A DNA stretch of 64,000 nt from Whalleya microplaca (Eukaryota > Ascomycota > Sordariomycetes > Xylariales > Xylariaceae), in assembly GCA_022497155.1 (NCBI GenBank), contig MU385719.1, positions 682,001 through 746,000 of the forward strand, in the 5' to 3' direction. The position numbers and the translations under genes were made by a program. The notes below the pieces were generated by a model that saw only the letters and a program-made list of their open reading frames with translations, made no database searches and was not told the DNA's origin. Of the stretch, positions 12,921 through 25,225 are shown in pieces (position 1 is the stretch's first letter; each line of letters begins with the position of its first letter).

Positions 12921-13812
12921 CTAGTCGTATACATGCCGAGGCTCACTCTCAGCTTGACTGATCTCTCGGTCGGGATTAGCACTCAGCTCCGCCGGTTTCT
13001 CGCGCGTTTCCAGCTCCCCGGTTGTCTCGAACCCCGACAGGGTATGCCTAGTTTGAAGCTCTGCTATAGGCGTCCCGTCGAGTTGTGGCTTGTCCCTCAT
13101 GCAAACCCTCGTCTCGTTCTCAACTTTGCATTCATGATCCTGTTCGGGTTGCATGATTCTAGAATGGCGCCAACTCCGTGTCACCAGACGGATGGCAACG
13201 AGTACCAGAAGGCCAGTGATGAAAATGCCTCCGATGCCGGCACCGACGGCTATTCCGGTCATTGCACCGCTGTTGAAGCTACTGACTGATCCTGAATAGT
13301 CCTGCGTTTTCGATGGCTCTGGTGCAGTAGCTATAGTAGTTGCTGAGGTAGCAATCACCTCGGCAATTAGGGCGGCAGTATAGATGATAGGTGGGACCGT
13401 GATGCTTATAGCATCTGGTTCCAGACCATTTTCATGTCCCTGTTGAAAGTCAGAGCAGAGAGTCATATATTTCTGCGTGACACGATCTACACATACAATT
13501 AGCATATTACTCTCTCGCAACAGGTGTCCTTCGTAACTGCAACAGAACAGCATGCATACGAGTAATTTTCCCAACGGAGTTCTTTTCTGGGTCAACGCAA
13601 GTTTTTTTGAGACACGGTGCTGCTTCTTTCTGTATATATTGCCTGTTGATGCACATACATTTGATGTTGTTGACGCCATCGCAGAGCTCGAATTTGTTGG
13701 CTACTGTTTCGATGCATGACAGTGCACACTCATCCATAGAGTCCCAAAATCCAACGGTAGTGGCAGAAACGGCTAGAATGGCAGCATAAACGAAGACTCG
13801 TAAGAATACCAT
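12921..13812 (-). CDS. CFEM-domain single-pass membrane protein (copy 2)
   Basis: Second member of the tandem CFEM pair. Exons 13560-13812 and 12921-13486 are joined by a 73-bp intron (GTATGC donor) to give 272 residues. A signal peptide covers about residues 1-20. Eight cysteines at 29, 33, 44, 52, 54, 67, 72 and 95 reproduce the CFEM pattern. The linker is shorter and less Ser-rich than in copy 1. A glycine-rich hydrophobic helix at about 160-186 is followed by basic residues and an 86-residue tail containing IAEL and PAEL motifs, resembling the tail of copy 1. The intron interrupts both genes at the same place, between the seventh and eighth cysteines, in the same phase, which argues for tandem duplication followed by strong divergence. 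Confidence 0.85.
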
Positions 13813-16355
13813 TTCGAACAGATCGAGAGACTACCACAGGAAGCTTAAAGACGCGGAATGAAGTGTCTGTGAGAAACCAAGGGAGTGACATGAGCGACAT
13901 GAAGAACAAGGCAGCGAGAAATTTAAAGGATATACAAGACCAGCTGTTCCACAAAGCAGTTAGGAGGGATACTCTACCCGATAGGAAGGTCGTTTGACAA
14001 CTTGCATTGTTGAAAACCAGGGGTCATTGACATTAGGATGTCTGTAAGACTCCGGTAGACTGTTGGAACATCCGACTGTCTCGAGAATTGTCATATCTCC
14101 AAATGGTATATCCAAGCCGACTTTCAGTGGTCGAAGGATGGTCGCATATGAGCCGTATGTGCCACCTTGGCGCGGTATGGCTCATCTTAGATCTACCTGA
14201 TCCGGAGGTCTAACGTTGAGGCTTAGCCTTGCGCCTCGGTGGTAATATGATCTCCAACAAGAGCCAAGATATTTTCAACAGGAACACGGTAGTTGGAGGT
14301 AGGGAAGTTCGAAAAGTCTTGAACCCAGGCAATCGCTGCTGGGAGATCAAGAAATCTGGTTAGAGCCCAAAGCCAAACAATGTGGTAAACAACTTGATAC
14401 GACCATAAAGCTCCGCAATTAGGATATCAGAAAGTTTTAATATACTGCTGACACTTATGAAGATCCAATAGGTGCATGTAACACAAATGATGCCTGCTTA
14501 GAACTCTGCTTATCGTAGTTTCGGCGCAAGAACCCCTTTCAAGACAGGCATCAAGTTTAGATATGCTGAGTACTTTCACTCAGTCATAAGATATTGATAG
14601 AGACTCTCTTAGAAATAGCTAAGTAAATAGAATAAACAGAAGAAATAGAATATTGTTAGTTTATCTACGTGGATAGCTTCGACAATACATTGAAAATCGG
14701 GTTCTTCCACCTTGTTACATTCCAACTATTCTACACTCAGCAACTGTATCGCAGCATCCCTCTCCACCTAGCCCCAATTCCCACGGTGGTAGCTTTACCA
14801 TATCGTCTATCTCGATCCCTCTTTCGAAGGTGGTGTATATGGGAAACAACCTAGATCCCTTAAATGAGTGTAAGCTATCGGTTTATCCCGACTACACATC
14901 ACAAAAGAGTTAAAGATTACGTACTATCGAGACTTCAACAATAATAAGTTATTTGTTCAGGGCATGGGGCTTCAATCATACGCCTTTCCCAGCACCTACG
15001 GCCTGGATAAGGGCATAGTAGAACGTCAGGGACCGCGGAAGGCTATATGCTGTTCAAATGGGTCACCGTTCATCAAAAGAATGGAACCGTTTGGGGCATT
15101 ATAATCGACGACCAGCATGGTTGGATGAAGACTACTGCCTCGGGCCCGGGTTTGGAGGTTGGGGTTTGGTTCCGACAAAGGTGGTGCATTCAGAGTGTGA
15201 ATATGAGGAAATCTTACTTAGCTCAACTTTTCTGCACTTATGAGCAACGCTACCCAAGTCATTACAATAAGGCTCCATTAGGTGTCAAAGCTGAGAAGAT
15301 GGATACATTCAAATCCATACTTCAGTCGAGTCAAAGCAAGATGGGAAGTAGCAGCAATAAGACCAGGTTCAACTATAAAGTCTAGTCGTCCGCTTCCCCT
15401 AGTCTATCCTCTAACCTGACTAGCTTGCTATATCGTCCACATCCGCGTCCTTCTGCTCCCTCTATCAATCTCTCCCTGGAACTTCCAAATAGTATCAGAA
15501 CAATTACAGGCAACCCGGGATGGGAGCAATCTAGTAGACATCACACATATCCACCCTTAGATAGTGACCAGTGGTCAACACATCAAAGGCTGAAAAAGCC
15601 GAGGTATGAAAATATAACTCCTAAAGAGAGAACCCCAGAAGGGATTCACTCCATAAAGAAGCTTCAGAACATCAACCAGTTACGTGATATGATTGAGCTT
15701 CGTTTGTTTGCCACGAAGAACCCAGTTATTGGAGGTACCTAGCATATGACGCTGACTGTTTCGATGCTTAATTTTGTTGACTTGCAGAAATGGGTCATGG
15801 TACCCTAGCCTTTGTTAGATATCATCACAGGCTTGTAGAGTTCTGGTATTCTGAGATCACTCTCTGACAGTGTATAAAGCCATGTGATAGATTGATAGGT
15901 TCACCGGGGACGTGTTGCATCTTGTCATGGACTTTCGCCAAGCACCGGTCAAGTGTTTCATCGGATCTGGACCTATATTCAAATTGCAGTAGTTCATCCG
16001 TAGTCAACGAATTACGTGTAGTCACGCATTAAAAATAATGACCACGAGGCACATATTTGCTCATGAGAACTCAAGCCAATTAAACTTGTTGAGTTACAGA
16101 AGGAATTGAATCCCAGCTGTAGCGCTCTTGACATCTAATGTAGATATGAGTAGATATAAAGCCAGTATACGGGGGTTATCATTTTCTCTCCGCATCAATA
16201 TCCTTTCCGAACATTCATCAGCCGATCATTCTTAAATATCCAGCTTCTCATTAATATATCGATAGCCAGCCATTATTTCACAATACATTCGTACCCCTTT
16301 AGGTGTTTATCAGGATCAACTCTCGAGACACACTAGTATTATCTAGCAACAAACC
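13813..16355. other. Gene-poor region with unplaced open frames
   Basis: No gene could be supported. Plus-strand frames at about 14964-15742 read through roughly 100 residues each but cannot be joined with good splice sites and show no domain; they may be a decayed gene. The rest is rather AT-rich. Confidence 0.35.
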
Positions 16356-17326
16356 ATGGCTAGAGGAAAGACGACCTTCTCCATCACTCGACAAGAGTGG
16401 AACAATAAAATTCGTGTAGAGTCTGACTCTATTGTAGTACTCTTTACAAATTGCCAAGGTTAGTAAGGCAGACCTCCAATTTCCTGATCTATGCATCATC
16501 TCTCAAGTACCAAGATCAAAGCTGGAACCCTGTTCTGTTCATTCCAGATTCCACTACGTATTGAAATTCTGAAGTGGCTGCACACAACGAAAATTACTTA
16601 CCAACAATATCTGAAGGTGAATGGACGGATAAGAAAACGGAATTGCCAGGATACATACGTCACGATTTCCCGAACGTATATCACCGTTACCGAGATCTGT
16701 GCAAGGAATATATCCGGGATGGCAAAAAGTATCCCTCGGGTGACCTCCTATACCAGTGCCGCTTCAGTATGCAAGCCCTTCAAAGCCCCAATGACAATAT
16801 GATGGTGTATCCGATTTGGTGATCCCACACTAGCTATTCTCTCCCTCTCGATAGTTGATACAGGGACGAGGCTTGTCCATCTGCGTCTATGAACGATACG
16901 CTGACTTCAAATACCACAGTCGAGTCCAGACCGTCAGATGTCAACTCTAAGGAACGGCGCATCTTCTTTGCGTGCTTGTTCGTTAGCTATGGGAACGGGA
17001 ACCGTAACTACTTTAGCAGGAAGCCGGGCCGTGATGGGAAAAAAAGGGTCCGCTTGCAGACTGATATCGCTCTCGCCCATTTGAAGGAAGCCATCCAAAG
17101 AGAGGCACGGTCAGCATATAAAGAGGAGATTAAAGGTAAAGGTAAAGAGGGCGCGGCTCCCAAGTCGATGGCGTACAGGTCAGGATGGACGCCATGGGGC
17201 AACGATACGGTCATCTATTCGCATAGCGGGAATGCTTCAGCATTCGGATTGAAGGCAAAGGATGTAGAAGCTCTGATTAGGCAAAACTTTGTGGGCTGGA
17301 AGGGGGAATGGTATATGCTTGAGTAG
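16356..17326 (+). CDS. Unrecognised three-exon protein (orphan)
   Basis: I do not recognise this gene. Three exons, 16356-16458, 16575-16818 and 16864-17326, join in matching phases to 269 residues. Introns are 116 bp (GTTAGT donor) and 45 bp (weak GTGATC donor). The protein starts MARGKTTFSITRQEW and has no signal peptide or membrane helix, so it is probably intracellular. The central part is rich in aromatic and charged residues (WTDKKTELPGYIRHDF), with a basic stretch KPGRDGKKRVRL at about 175-190 and a Lys/Gly linker KGKGKEG. The end is Trp-rich (SGWTPWGND and VGWKGEWYMLE). Context gives no clue: it lies alone between the CFEM pair and a tRNA gene. Intron 2 is the least certain part of the model; the second and third exons could be separate genes. 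Confidence 0.45.
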
Positions 17327-18143
17327 AAAATTACTGGAGGAGACGTATACATAGGTCCTTGACCTAGATGCGGATGCTTAGGGGGGTTGATTTTCAACAG
17401 ACTCAACCCATAGTCTTGGAGCATATGCGGCAAATGATAGCATGATAACGTTGATTTATTTACTTTAGTGTCTTTTTTCTTCCTTTCGCACAACTTATCT
17501 AGAAATAATTGTATGATTGAGCAACACAACTACAGAAACCCATACCTATCCTTTAACTATCCAACTGTCCTGCCCATTTGGCGACTCAACCCTTCAGCCG
17601 TAAAATCCTCGAAAACTTGCAGGATGTCCAGGGAGGTATGTAAAAGGTCAATCATTCAGTCGGGGGCGGAGCTGATGGTTCACAACATCGGGCAACCCCT
17701 TTCTAGCGTCAGCAGTGTTGCCTGCGCCTGATTAAAGTGAGCTCAAGCTACTGACTGTTGGAGTACATAAATTTGTCACAAAGTCTCTTCATAGCGTCAT
17801 CGAAGCTGTAAAGAAGCGAGCGAGGTCAATGCACTCCTGGATTTTCCATTCATAGACTATTCTGCTGTTAATATAAGTACGATAGGGATGAGAAGTGCGC
17901 GTACATGTAAATGAGATACCAACTGGTTTTCTAACCACACAGGGCCTGTAGTCACGTGGCCTCTAGTGTTATTATTTTTACACTTCCACACATCCGCACC
18001 TCATAAACAACATAGAAGGAAAGAAAGGCAAAAAGGAAGAAGGCGCATGTCACCTTATCTGTGAAGCAAGCACCATATCACCGGACTGCAAAAATGGAAA
18101 TCTGTGATATGCTGCCAATAAAGAAGGGATTCCACAACCAACA
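17327..18143. other. Intergenic region before the tRNA gene
   Basis: No gene seen. A CACGTG hexamer lies at about 17954. Remaining open frames are short and unrecognised. Confidence 0.4.
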
Positions 18144-18234
18144 TGCCTCCACCCCGGATCGAACGAGGGACCTTTGCATATCTCATAGATAATGTACCTA
18201 CAAGTGCAACGCACTACCACTGTGCTATAGAGGC
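18144..18234 (-). tRNA. tRNA-Thr (anticodon UGU) with a 19-nt intron
   Basis: The reverse strand folds as a complete tRNA. The acceptor stem GCCTCTA pairs with TGGAGGC (one G-U), the D arm is GCAC/GTGC around AGTGGTA, and the T arm CCTCG/CGGGG encloses TTCGATC. The anticodon stem TTGCA/TGCAA carries loop CTTGTA followed by a 19-nt insertion and a final A, so the intron sits just after position 37, the canonical place. The anticodon TGT reads ACA threonine codons. Mature length without CCA is 72 nt. CCA is not encoded, as usual in eukaryotes. Confidence 0.92.
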
Positions 18235-19438
18235 TGTTTTAATTCGTTGACGGGTCAGCTCTTATCGTATCTTATACGTTGGGTGGGGGGTGGGGGATCG
18301 GCAACCTATGGGAATAGACACTGTGCAAATGCCCAATTAGCATGCGGAGCATATGCACAGACCACAGCCTACGTCTAGATTGGTAGTTCAATTGATTTGG
18401 TTAGAGCTTCTGCTGGTACTTGTACCGAGTCGCTACACAAGTAGATACGATGGATGAGAAAACCTCAGGTCTTTACACATCTTCAAAGGCATCAAGTAGC
18501 TTGGTAGATTGACAGTCTATTTGTATTGGCAATTCTGCAGTAAAATATCACCAAGATGGAAAGTTGGATAACTTAGTCTTCTATGGAACTCTCAATGCTA
18601 AACAGAAGCATATGCTTTTCTCGGAGATAACGATACCCTCAAGCAGCTCAGGATGAGTTACAGAGCTCCGAGATGATACTTTTGACAGACTAATTGCACC
18701 GTATATGAGTATATGAAAGAAAGCGCCATCAAATACAAGAGGAAGTATCAGAAAGAAAACCATAAGCTATTGATTGATCAACTTCTAGGGCTACCCGTCT
18801 AAGTCCTCAAGGGCATTAGGACTATTCAATATAAAGTAACATGGTGCGATGCAAGATAGTATCAATCTAGAATGCCTTGTGCTGCCTGCGGTGTATTTGG
18901 TTAGGCCATATTAACCAGTAACAACTCAGTTGTGGCACTGATAATCGATGTTATATAAGGTGCAAGGCGTTCCTATACTTCTATTGACAGGAGTCTCCTT
19001 TGGCAGGAATAGAGAAACAGAGATGGATGTCTACACGTCTAAGTACGCACGTGTGTGAATCGCGTTCATTGGCCCAATATATGTTATAGTGGAGACAACC
19101 TCGGTTATCGAATCAAATGTGTAAGGATGATGGCAGTCGCGACTCTTCCACAGCAAGGCTGGAGCTGAGCTTGCAGCAGAAAGGGCCACCCTGTCAGGCC
19201 TGTAAAAACACAGGTGACAGGTCCATCTGGCCCCAATAGGAAGATGCGGTCTTGCCTCGCGACCACCTCGTCATCAACTCCCAACCAACAAAGAGAGGCC
19301 AACTCAACCAATTCATCTTCTGTTATTGCATAATGCCCATTTAAACCATGTCGCCACGTTCGCAAAGCTAACAAGAGCTCCCTCTCTTCGAATTCACCCA
19401 ACATTCCCGGCTAATCTTGCGAATCCTGCGCTGCGACC
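18235..19438. other. Intergenic region between the tRNA and SEC12
   Basis: No supported gene; includes the SEC12 promoter at its right end. Confidence 0.45.
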
Positions 19439-21301
19439 ATGGCGAACCCGATCCCTAGTGCGAAGATCACCCTCTCTTATCCGCTCTACACATGCGGCTT
19501 CGACCCGTCAGATCCCAGCCGCCTCATTGTCGCCGGCGGTGGCGGACCTGGCCGAAACGGTGTAGGGAATAAAATCGTACGAAGACAATGCGATACCTCT
19601 CTGCTTAATTTCTTGGTGATCTGACCACTGCCCGTACAGACCATTCTTAATGCCTCCGACCCGGCCAGCCTGTCCGAAGCAGGCGAACTCGAATTGAGTC
19701 CCAACGAAGACAATGTCACCACCCTCGCTGTCGGTCCGCGAAAAGATAGGAATCTGACCGTGTTCGCCGGTGTCAATTCGAGCCCGGAAGACATAAAGGG
19801 AGGGAAGAACGAGCATTTCCGTGTTCTCGGCATCAACCAACCCGGCAAGGCGGCCAAGACTAGCGGTGTACGAATTTCCGAGGTCGCGCGCGATGCGCTA
19901 TTCGTGCATAAGGATGCAAGCGCCTACCAAAGACTACTAAGACTGTCCCACCCTTACGAAAATTCTGCCCAGCTGGGTGCTGTCGCTACAGGTCTGTCCA
20001 AACAGCCCGAGATCGCCCTCTTCGATGTACCAAGTTCAGGAGGTGGGAGGTGGAAATCTCGGGGCCGGCTAGATGTCCCCAAGGAAGCAATGGACTTGGA
20101 CGTTGTACAGACCAGTCCAGACAAATACCAATTAAGTTACTGCACCGACCATGAGATCTTCGTTGTCGAAGTATCTAAGGAGGAAGTGTCAGAGCCGAGA
20201 TGTGTCTACACTATTACCCCGGAAGAGGGGGCGACGGCTAAGGCATCATTCAAATCTTTACGCTATCTGACTCCGGGTTTCCTGATCACTGTTGTCAACA
20301 AACCTAACTCACAAGGTGTCGCTCTTCACGGATACCGGCTACCGGTTGAAGAACAGGAGAATGCTCGGCTGTCGATTCGAGCTAAGCTGCCCAAGGGCGT
20401 GTCGAAAGCCACAGGCCTCGCAGTGAGAAATCTATCTCCACCGTTGTCCTTATCCGACAAACCTGAGGATACACAGTTTGTCGTCGCGGTTGCTGGGAAC
20501 GATGCCTCAATATCTCTGTTCACGCTAGAACACAAGATCGCCTCGAGAGTAGACCTTCTAGCAGACCTTGCACCCTTTCAGGTGCTGAAATCTGTCCACC
20601 CTTCAAATATAACTGGCCTCTCATTCTCATCTTTCACTCCGCCGAAGTCGTCATCTAAGACTGCACCCGAGCTTTCCGTGAAGCTAGCAAGTGTAGCTGT
20701 TGGCTTCACAACTGTTGTACACAGCATACCACTAAAGAAGTATGTCGACAAGTCAGCCCCGGTGAGAAAAGGAGGGCCTCCAAAGCCTTCACGATATGTT
20801 GTAGCCTTAAAATCAAAAGGCGAATCACCCGTTACACTCATCACTCTCATCACAGTTGTGATGCTCATCCTGGCTATGGTGGGACAAACTTACCTTGAGG
20901 CAAAGGGTCTCACTAAACCTATCATCGGCGCTAAGGACTACCTTCCTACCTCCTGGACAACTCCAATAAGGACGGTTCCTACTGCCAATGACAAGACCAT
21001 TAAGGACCTCTTGGCGGATGTCAATGTACACCACAGTCAACCACTCGTAATTCGTAATAACGAAGCGGGCGAAGTAGACTCCAAAGGACTACCTAATCTT
21101 CATGTTGACGTCCACAATGAGGAAGCTCATGGCCCTGCCACTCCATGGGAACAGCTTACCCCCAGGGATCAACATCTTTGGAAGGAACGACTCAAGAAGT
21201 CGGGTCACTGGGTTGAAGACATGGGTGAAACCATCTTCAGCGGAGTCCTGTTTGGAGAGATTGGCGGCGCCATCGGTAACATAATCGGCGAAGCCTTATG
21301 A
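19439..21301 (+). CDS. sec12: Sec12-type guanine nucleotide exchange factor for Sar1
   Basis: ER membrane protein that loads GTP onto Sar1 and so starts COPII vesicle budding. Exons 19439-19576 and 19640-21301 are joined by a 63-bp intron (GTACGA donor) to give 599 residues. The N-terminus carries the family's first-blade signature AGGGGPGRNGVGNKI, which binds the K+ ion needed for exchange in yeast Sec12. A divergent seven-bladed WD40 propeller covers about residues 1-420, a single membrane helix lies at about 443-463 (PVTLITLITVVMLILAMVGQ), and about 135 residues face the ER lumen. The lumenal part ends in a glycine-rich GVLFGEIGGAIGNIIGEAL and has no HDEL. Orthology rests on the signature and the architecture, since Sec12 sequences diverge strongly. 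Confidence 0.88.
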
Positions 21302-21748
21302 GATACATACATTAGCACAATACACTGATATAAAGTGTTACAAGGAGATAGGGAATCATGTGTATTGACCATATCATTGATGCCGCAGCATGTACGATGG
21401 ATTTTGTATAAAATAAACCCTTCATCACGATTAATTTAGAAAGTGCCTTAATCCCTGTTGCTGTTATGAGCACAAGAAGGAGTTTAGAGGATTCGACTTA
21501 ATGAAGTCAATGATCATAGTGTATTGCTTAAAACCCATCCTTTTCCCAGCATATTGCTTTCCGAAACTACACTTAATGGCCAATGGCATGGCTAGCTTCT
21601 TATTCAAACATTTGATGGAGAATATTCGTCATGCAATCTTGAATCCTTTCAAGACAAGATCCAGATATCCCTTCACCCTGACGAGGGTGCCAACTGTATA
21701 TATCCCCGCTTCATCCCTCCAATTCCAGGTGACCCCTTCAGTCGTTTT
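21302..21748. other. Convergent spacer between SEC12 and the DUF5672 gene A
   Basis: About 450 bp containing the 3' ends of two convergent genes; no gene seen. Confidence 0.5.
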
Positions 21749-23295
21749 CTACCAAGGTGCCAAATTCGGCGGCAGCATAGGATACTCAACGCCGTCGATG
21801 ATCTCGGTTCCGTATCCGAGGTCGCCGATGCCCACGGACCCTGTTTTCGTTCCTGTGTCCTCGGACATGCTACCGACGTCTGCGCCATCTCGCTTCCAGT
21901 TCGCGTTGCACTGCCCCGGCACGAACCGGGCGACGTCCATGTTCAGCGTCATCTTCACCTCCGGACAGTAGTCCCAGATGTGCTTGCGCAGCCGCGGTGT
22001 GCCCCAGATGCCGCCGTGGAGGTAGGTTCCGCTACCGCCGGTGTGGTAGCCCACTGTGAGGAAAGGAGTTAGCTGTGGATGCCTGTACTTATTCTCCAAT
22101 ATGTCGGGGAAGGGATTGAGGTAGTCTTAAGAGTTGCTGCGGAAGAGAGGAATCTGTGCTCTGGAATAAAGGGAAAGGATAGGCGAGTATGTAAATATGG
22201 AGCTCCACTTACTCGGCTCGTAGAAACCCTGCCGCCACTCATCGATCTCCGGCACGTATTCGCCGGCCTTAGCGGCCTCAAGACTGCTATTGTAATTGCC
22301 AAGCGTGCTCCCATCGCCGATATTCTCGGGGTTGCCCGTGTTCATCTCGCCACTGAACGTCAGCGAGAGCGAGCCGTTCGCCATCTTGGCATTCGGGCGG
22401 TGGCCGAGGCGCTCGGTGAGCCAGACGTCCTCGGGCTCGGAGTCGTGGGCGCGGACCTGGTCGCGCAGGACGTCGACGATGGCGCCGACGCGGCGCAGCG
22501 ACAGCCCCCCGTTGCCGCCGAAGCGGCCCGAGGGGTCCCACGGCGCGCCGACCCAGTCGTAGTCGAGGAAGTCGTTGAGGTTCTGGCGCGAGTTCGCGCA
22601 CAGGATGGAGTCCGTCTGGAACACCAGCAGCCACTCCGCGGGCCGCAGCACCGTCTCGTACAGCCACCGCGTCGTCAGGAACCGGCTGATCATCTCCTGC
22701 CCCGCCGTGCTCATGTTGCCCGGGATCAGCGTCAGGTCTAGCTTGCCCGCCGCCACCTGCTCGCGGATCGCCATCGACCGGTTGATGGAGGCTACGCTCT
22801 CCGGCGAGCCCATGAACCGGAAGCGCCAGTCCGGCGGCACCACCGACATGAAGTGCAGCGTTAGTGGTGCTAGGATCGGCACGGGTCGGTTCTCGATCAG
22901 GAGGGCCACTTTGCTTTCATTGTAGGGCGAGCGAGGCGGCTCTTTGTATTCGAGAGTTACATGGGGGACGTCGACGGTGCGGATCGTAGGGAGTAGTGTG
23001 TATAGTGCGATGAGCCTTGACGGTTGTTAGTACGTGGCTTGGTTGCCTTCTCGCTTGCGCGTATAATATCTAGCTTGAGAGGCTCGAAGATGTTTGGTTT
23101 ATCCAAGTGACTCCGCGGCGGAAGGGAGAGGAAGTGTACACATATAAGATTCACTCACATGAGGAGAAGAAATGCGCCGGCGGCTCTCATCCGGCGGCTC
23201 GTTCTTGACCACGTCGCGATTGCGACCGCTTTGCACTTCTCCCGCAAGCGAGCCATATCTATGTCTACTTCTTCTGTCGCGACTCGGGGCGGCAT
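21749..23295 (-). CDS. DUF5672 glycosyltransferase-like type II membrane protein (A)
   Basis: Predicted Golgi- or ER-type enzyme of the DUF5672 group, regarded as glycosyltransferase-like; donor and acceptor unknown. Three exons, 23159-23295, 22213-23015 and 21749-22053, give 414 residues. After a basic cytosolic segment (RRMRAAG) a signal-anchor helix AFLLLMLIALYTLLP spans about residues 40-56, then the domain begins at NESKVALLIENRP. A likely catalytic TDS (D181) in QTDSILCANS is followed by DYDWVGAPW and GGNGGLSLRR (212-221), then an ED pair, PMGYHTGG and a WDYCPE motif. Exon 2 is GC-rich, which creates long meaningless antisense frames. A divergent paralogue lies 1.9 kb away. Introns in both genes follow the membrane helix. 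Confidence 0.85.
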
Positions 23296-25225
23296 GGTGA
23301 AATTAAGAGGCGGAAGGTGTGATGGCTGATGAAAGGTTTGTGAGATGGGCCAAATAGAATAGAATAGAATTGGTGTAGAGGTGAGGTATCACAGGCGGAA
23401 GACTCGCGAATTTCAGCGGCTTGAGTTCAGATGATCAACTTGTACATGGTGACAATGTAACCCGACTAGTATGATGTGTGCATTTTTCTGCTCAAGGTCG
23501 ACGAGGATACCTTAGCAAGCGTGCAATGTTTAGTAACAGTAGGCATCTGATCGAAACATAGTAGGCGTGTTGTGAATATTCGTCATAGGAAATATAGAAC
23601 TCCTAAGGCGTAGCAAGGTAGGGACCGTTTTCGAAGGAGCGGAATGACAGGAAGAGTCACAAGCCTGCGTCTGAGCGAGAATATTTTCTATAACATTTTC
23701 TCAACCTTCAACCCTTGCTTGGCTAGGTCTTCCAGAAGGGGGAAGGGGAAGGGATCTAAGCTCCCGGAGGCGCCCTTGGCGAATTTACAATTTCACTATA
23801 AAGTTTCCTAGGAGACGTTGCCTCAAAACGGTACATATGAGGCACCCTGTACAATATTTACAATAGGTATCTTCCTCAGCTGCAAAAAAGAGAGCCCAGA
23901 GCAGGAGATTAGTCGCCCACTCCTTCGAATGATAAAGCAGTTAGGTAACATAGGTAACACTGAATAACCATTCGGCCATATTTATCCAAGGTTGAGTAAC
24001 TATGTGACTTCCTACCAAAAAGTTGATCCTTCCTTTGTCTATTGTTTGGGGTTGAGAGTTTACCCAAGTACCTAAGGTTAAGTTGTTGTCTTAGATCTGT
24101 CGGCAGGACCCAAACATTTGGGTTGCAGGGGTGTGCCGATCCTGTATTGGAGCCAGCCCCTGTCCCGCTACCCCTTTAGGCAAGTACTTCAAAGGACTAG
24201 CTCGCCACGTACTATGCACCCCACGTTTTCTACCCGTGACCTGGAGTACGTATAAGTAGAACGGCCGCGGGAGAAATGGTATACCAATATGTTTATGAAG
24301 GGAAGGAGTGTGGAAATTTCATTCCTTATTTTTGATGGGAATCCCCCTAAGATATAGCTTGCAGGCGGCTGCAGCTATCAGCTGAGCTAGTGGGACACTG
24401 TCATCCCTTTTGGACTCGTGGAACAAGAAATTATTAAGCGGCCATAAGAGACACGCATATTCGGATGGGACGAGACGGCCAATGGAATAGATAGACGAGC
24501 TTTGTGGCAGGCCACAAGTAGATTCAGCTATGGCGAAAGTGCTTGCGTTACCTAATGGGGCTTATCTGCATCTTATTTTTCGTCGAGGCGCTCCCGTGTT
24601 TTCTCTGTCGTGTCCTTTACGACTTTTAGGTGGCTAGATCTGCACGTGCTGTCCAAGGTGTCTTAGATTCATCAAAATAAGTCTTACATAATTCAGAAGG
24701 GTCGAACAGAGTTCGAGGCGGCGAGGGACTAGGCAGGCTAGGATATCAAACAAGGTACGTTCCAGGTCCATGCATGAAGAAAGTTGTTTCAAGTACCTTC
24801 AAAATCCCCTTTGCGCAAAATGACTAGTAGGGGCACCTGATGTTAGCCAAAGCAGGAGGTCATTATCGACCTCAGGGCTGAGCTACGGTATGTGTCACCG
24901 ATATCAGTGTTTACCAGTCGAGTCCCCTACCTGACCGCAAGGTTGCAAAGTTTAATGGTAGTCACCTTTTTCCCAACATGGAAAATCAAACACCAGCCGA
25001 TCAGCTTCTCTACCTCGTTACCTATACGACATTCTAACATCTACTGAATTTCCAGGTCGTTTCGTGACAAGCTTTTTCTGATGAACAATACGTTATACAT
25101 CTGGTACTGAAGCCATGATGTAATATTCACACCAGCCTATTGCCTACCTACTCTACTCATACCCTTTTCCAATATTGGCTGCCAGCTAATTTGCCACTCT
25201 TTTCTTCCGACCGCATTAGCCCACG
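23296..25225. other. Divergent region between the two DUF5672 genes
   Basis: About 1.9 kb with no supported gene; it must hold the promoters of both paralogues. Nothing repeated or structured stands out apart from common TACCTA-type motifs. Confidence 0.45.

Noticed and set aside
22079..22741. 220-residue plus-strand frame inside the DUF5672 gene A
   Set aside because: Antisense shadow of a GC-rich exon; composition is Arg/Ala/Val-biased with no domain, while the minus strand encodes a recognised family with consistent splicing.
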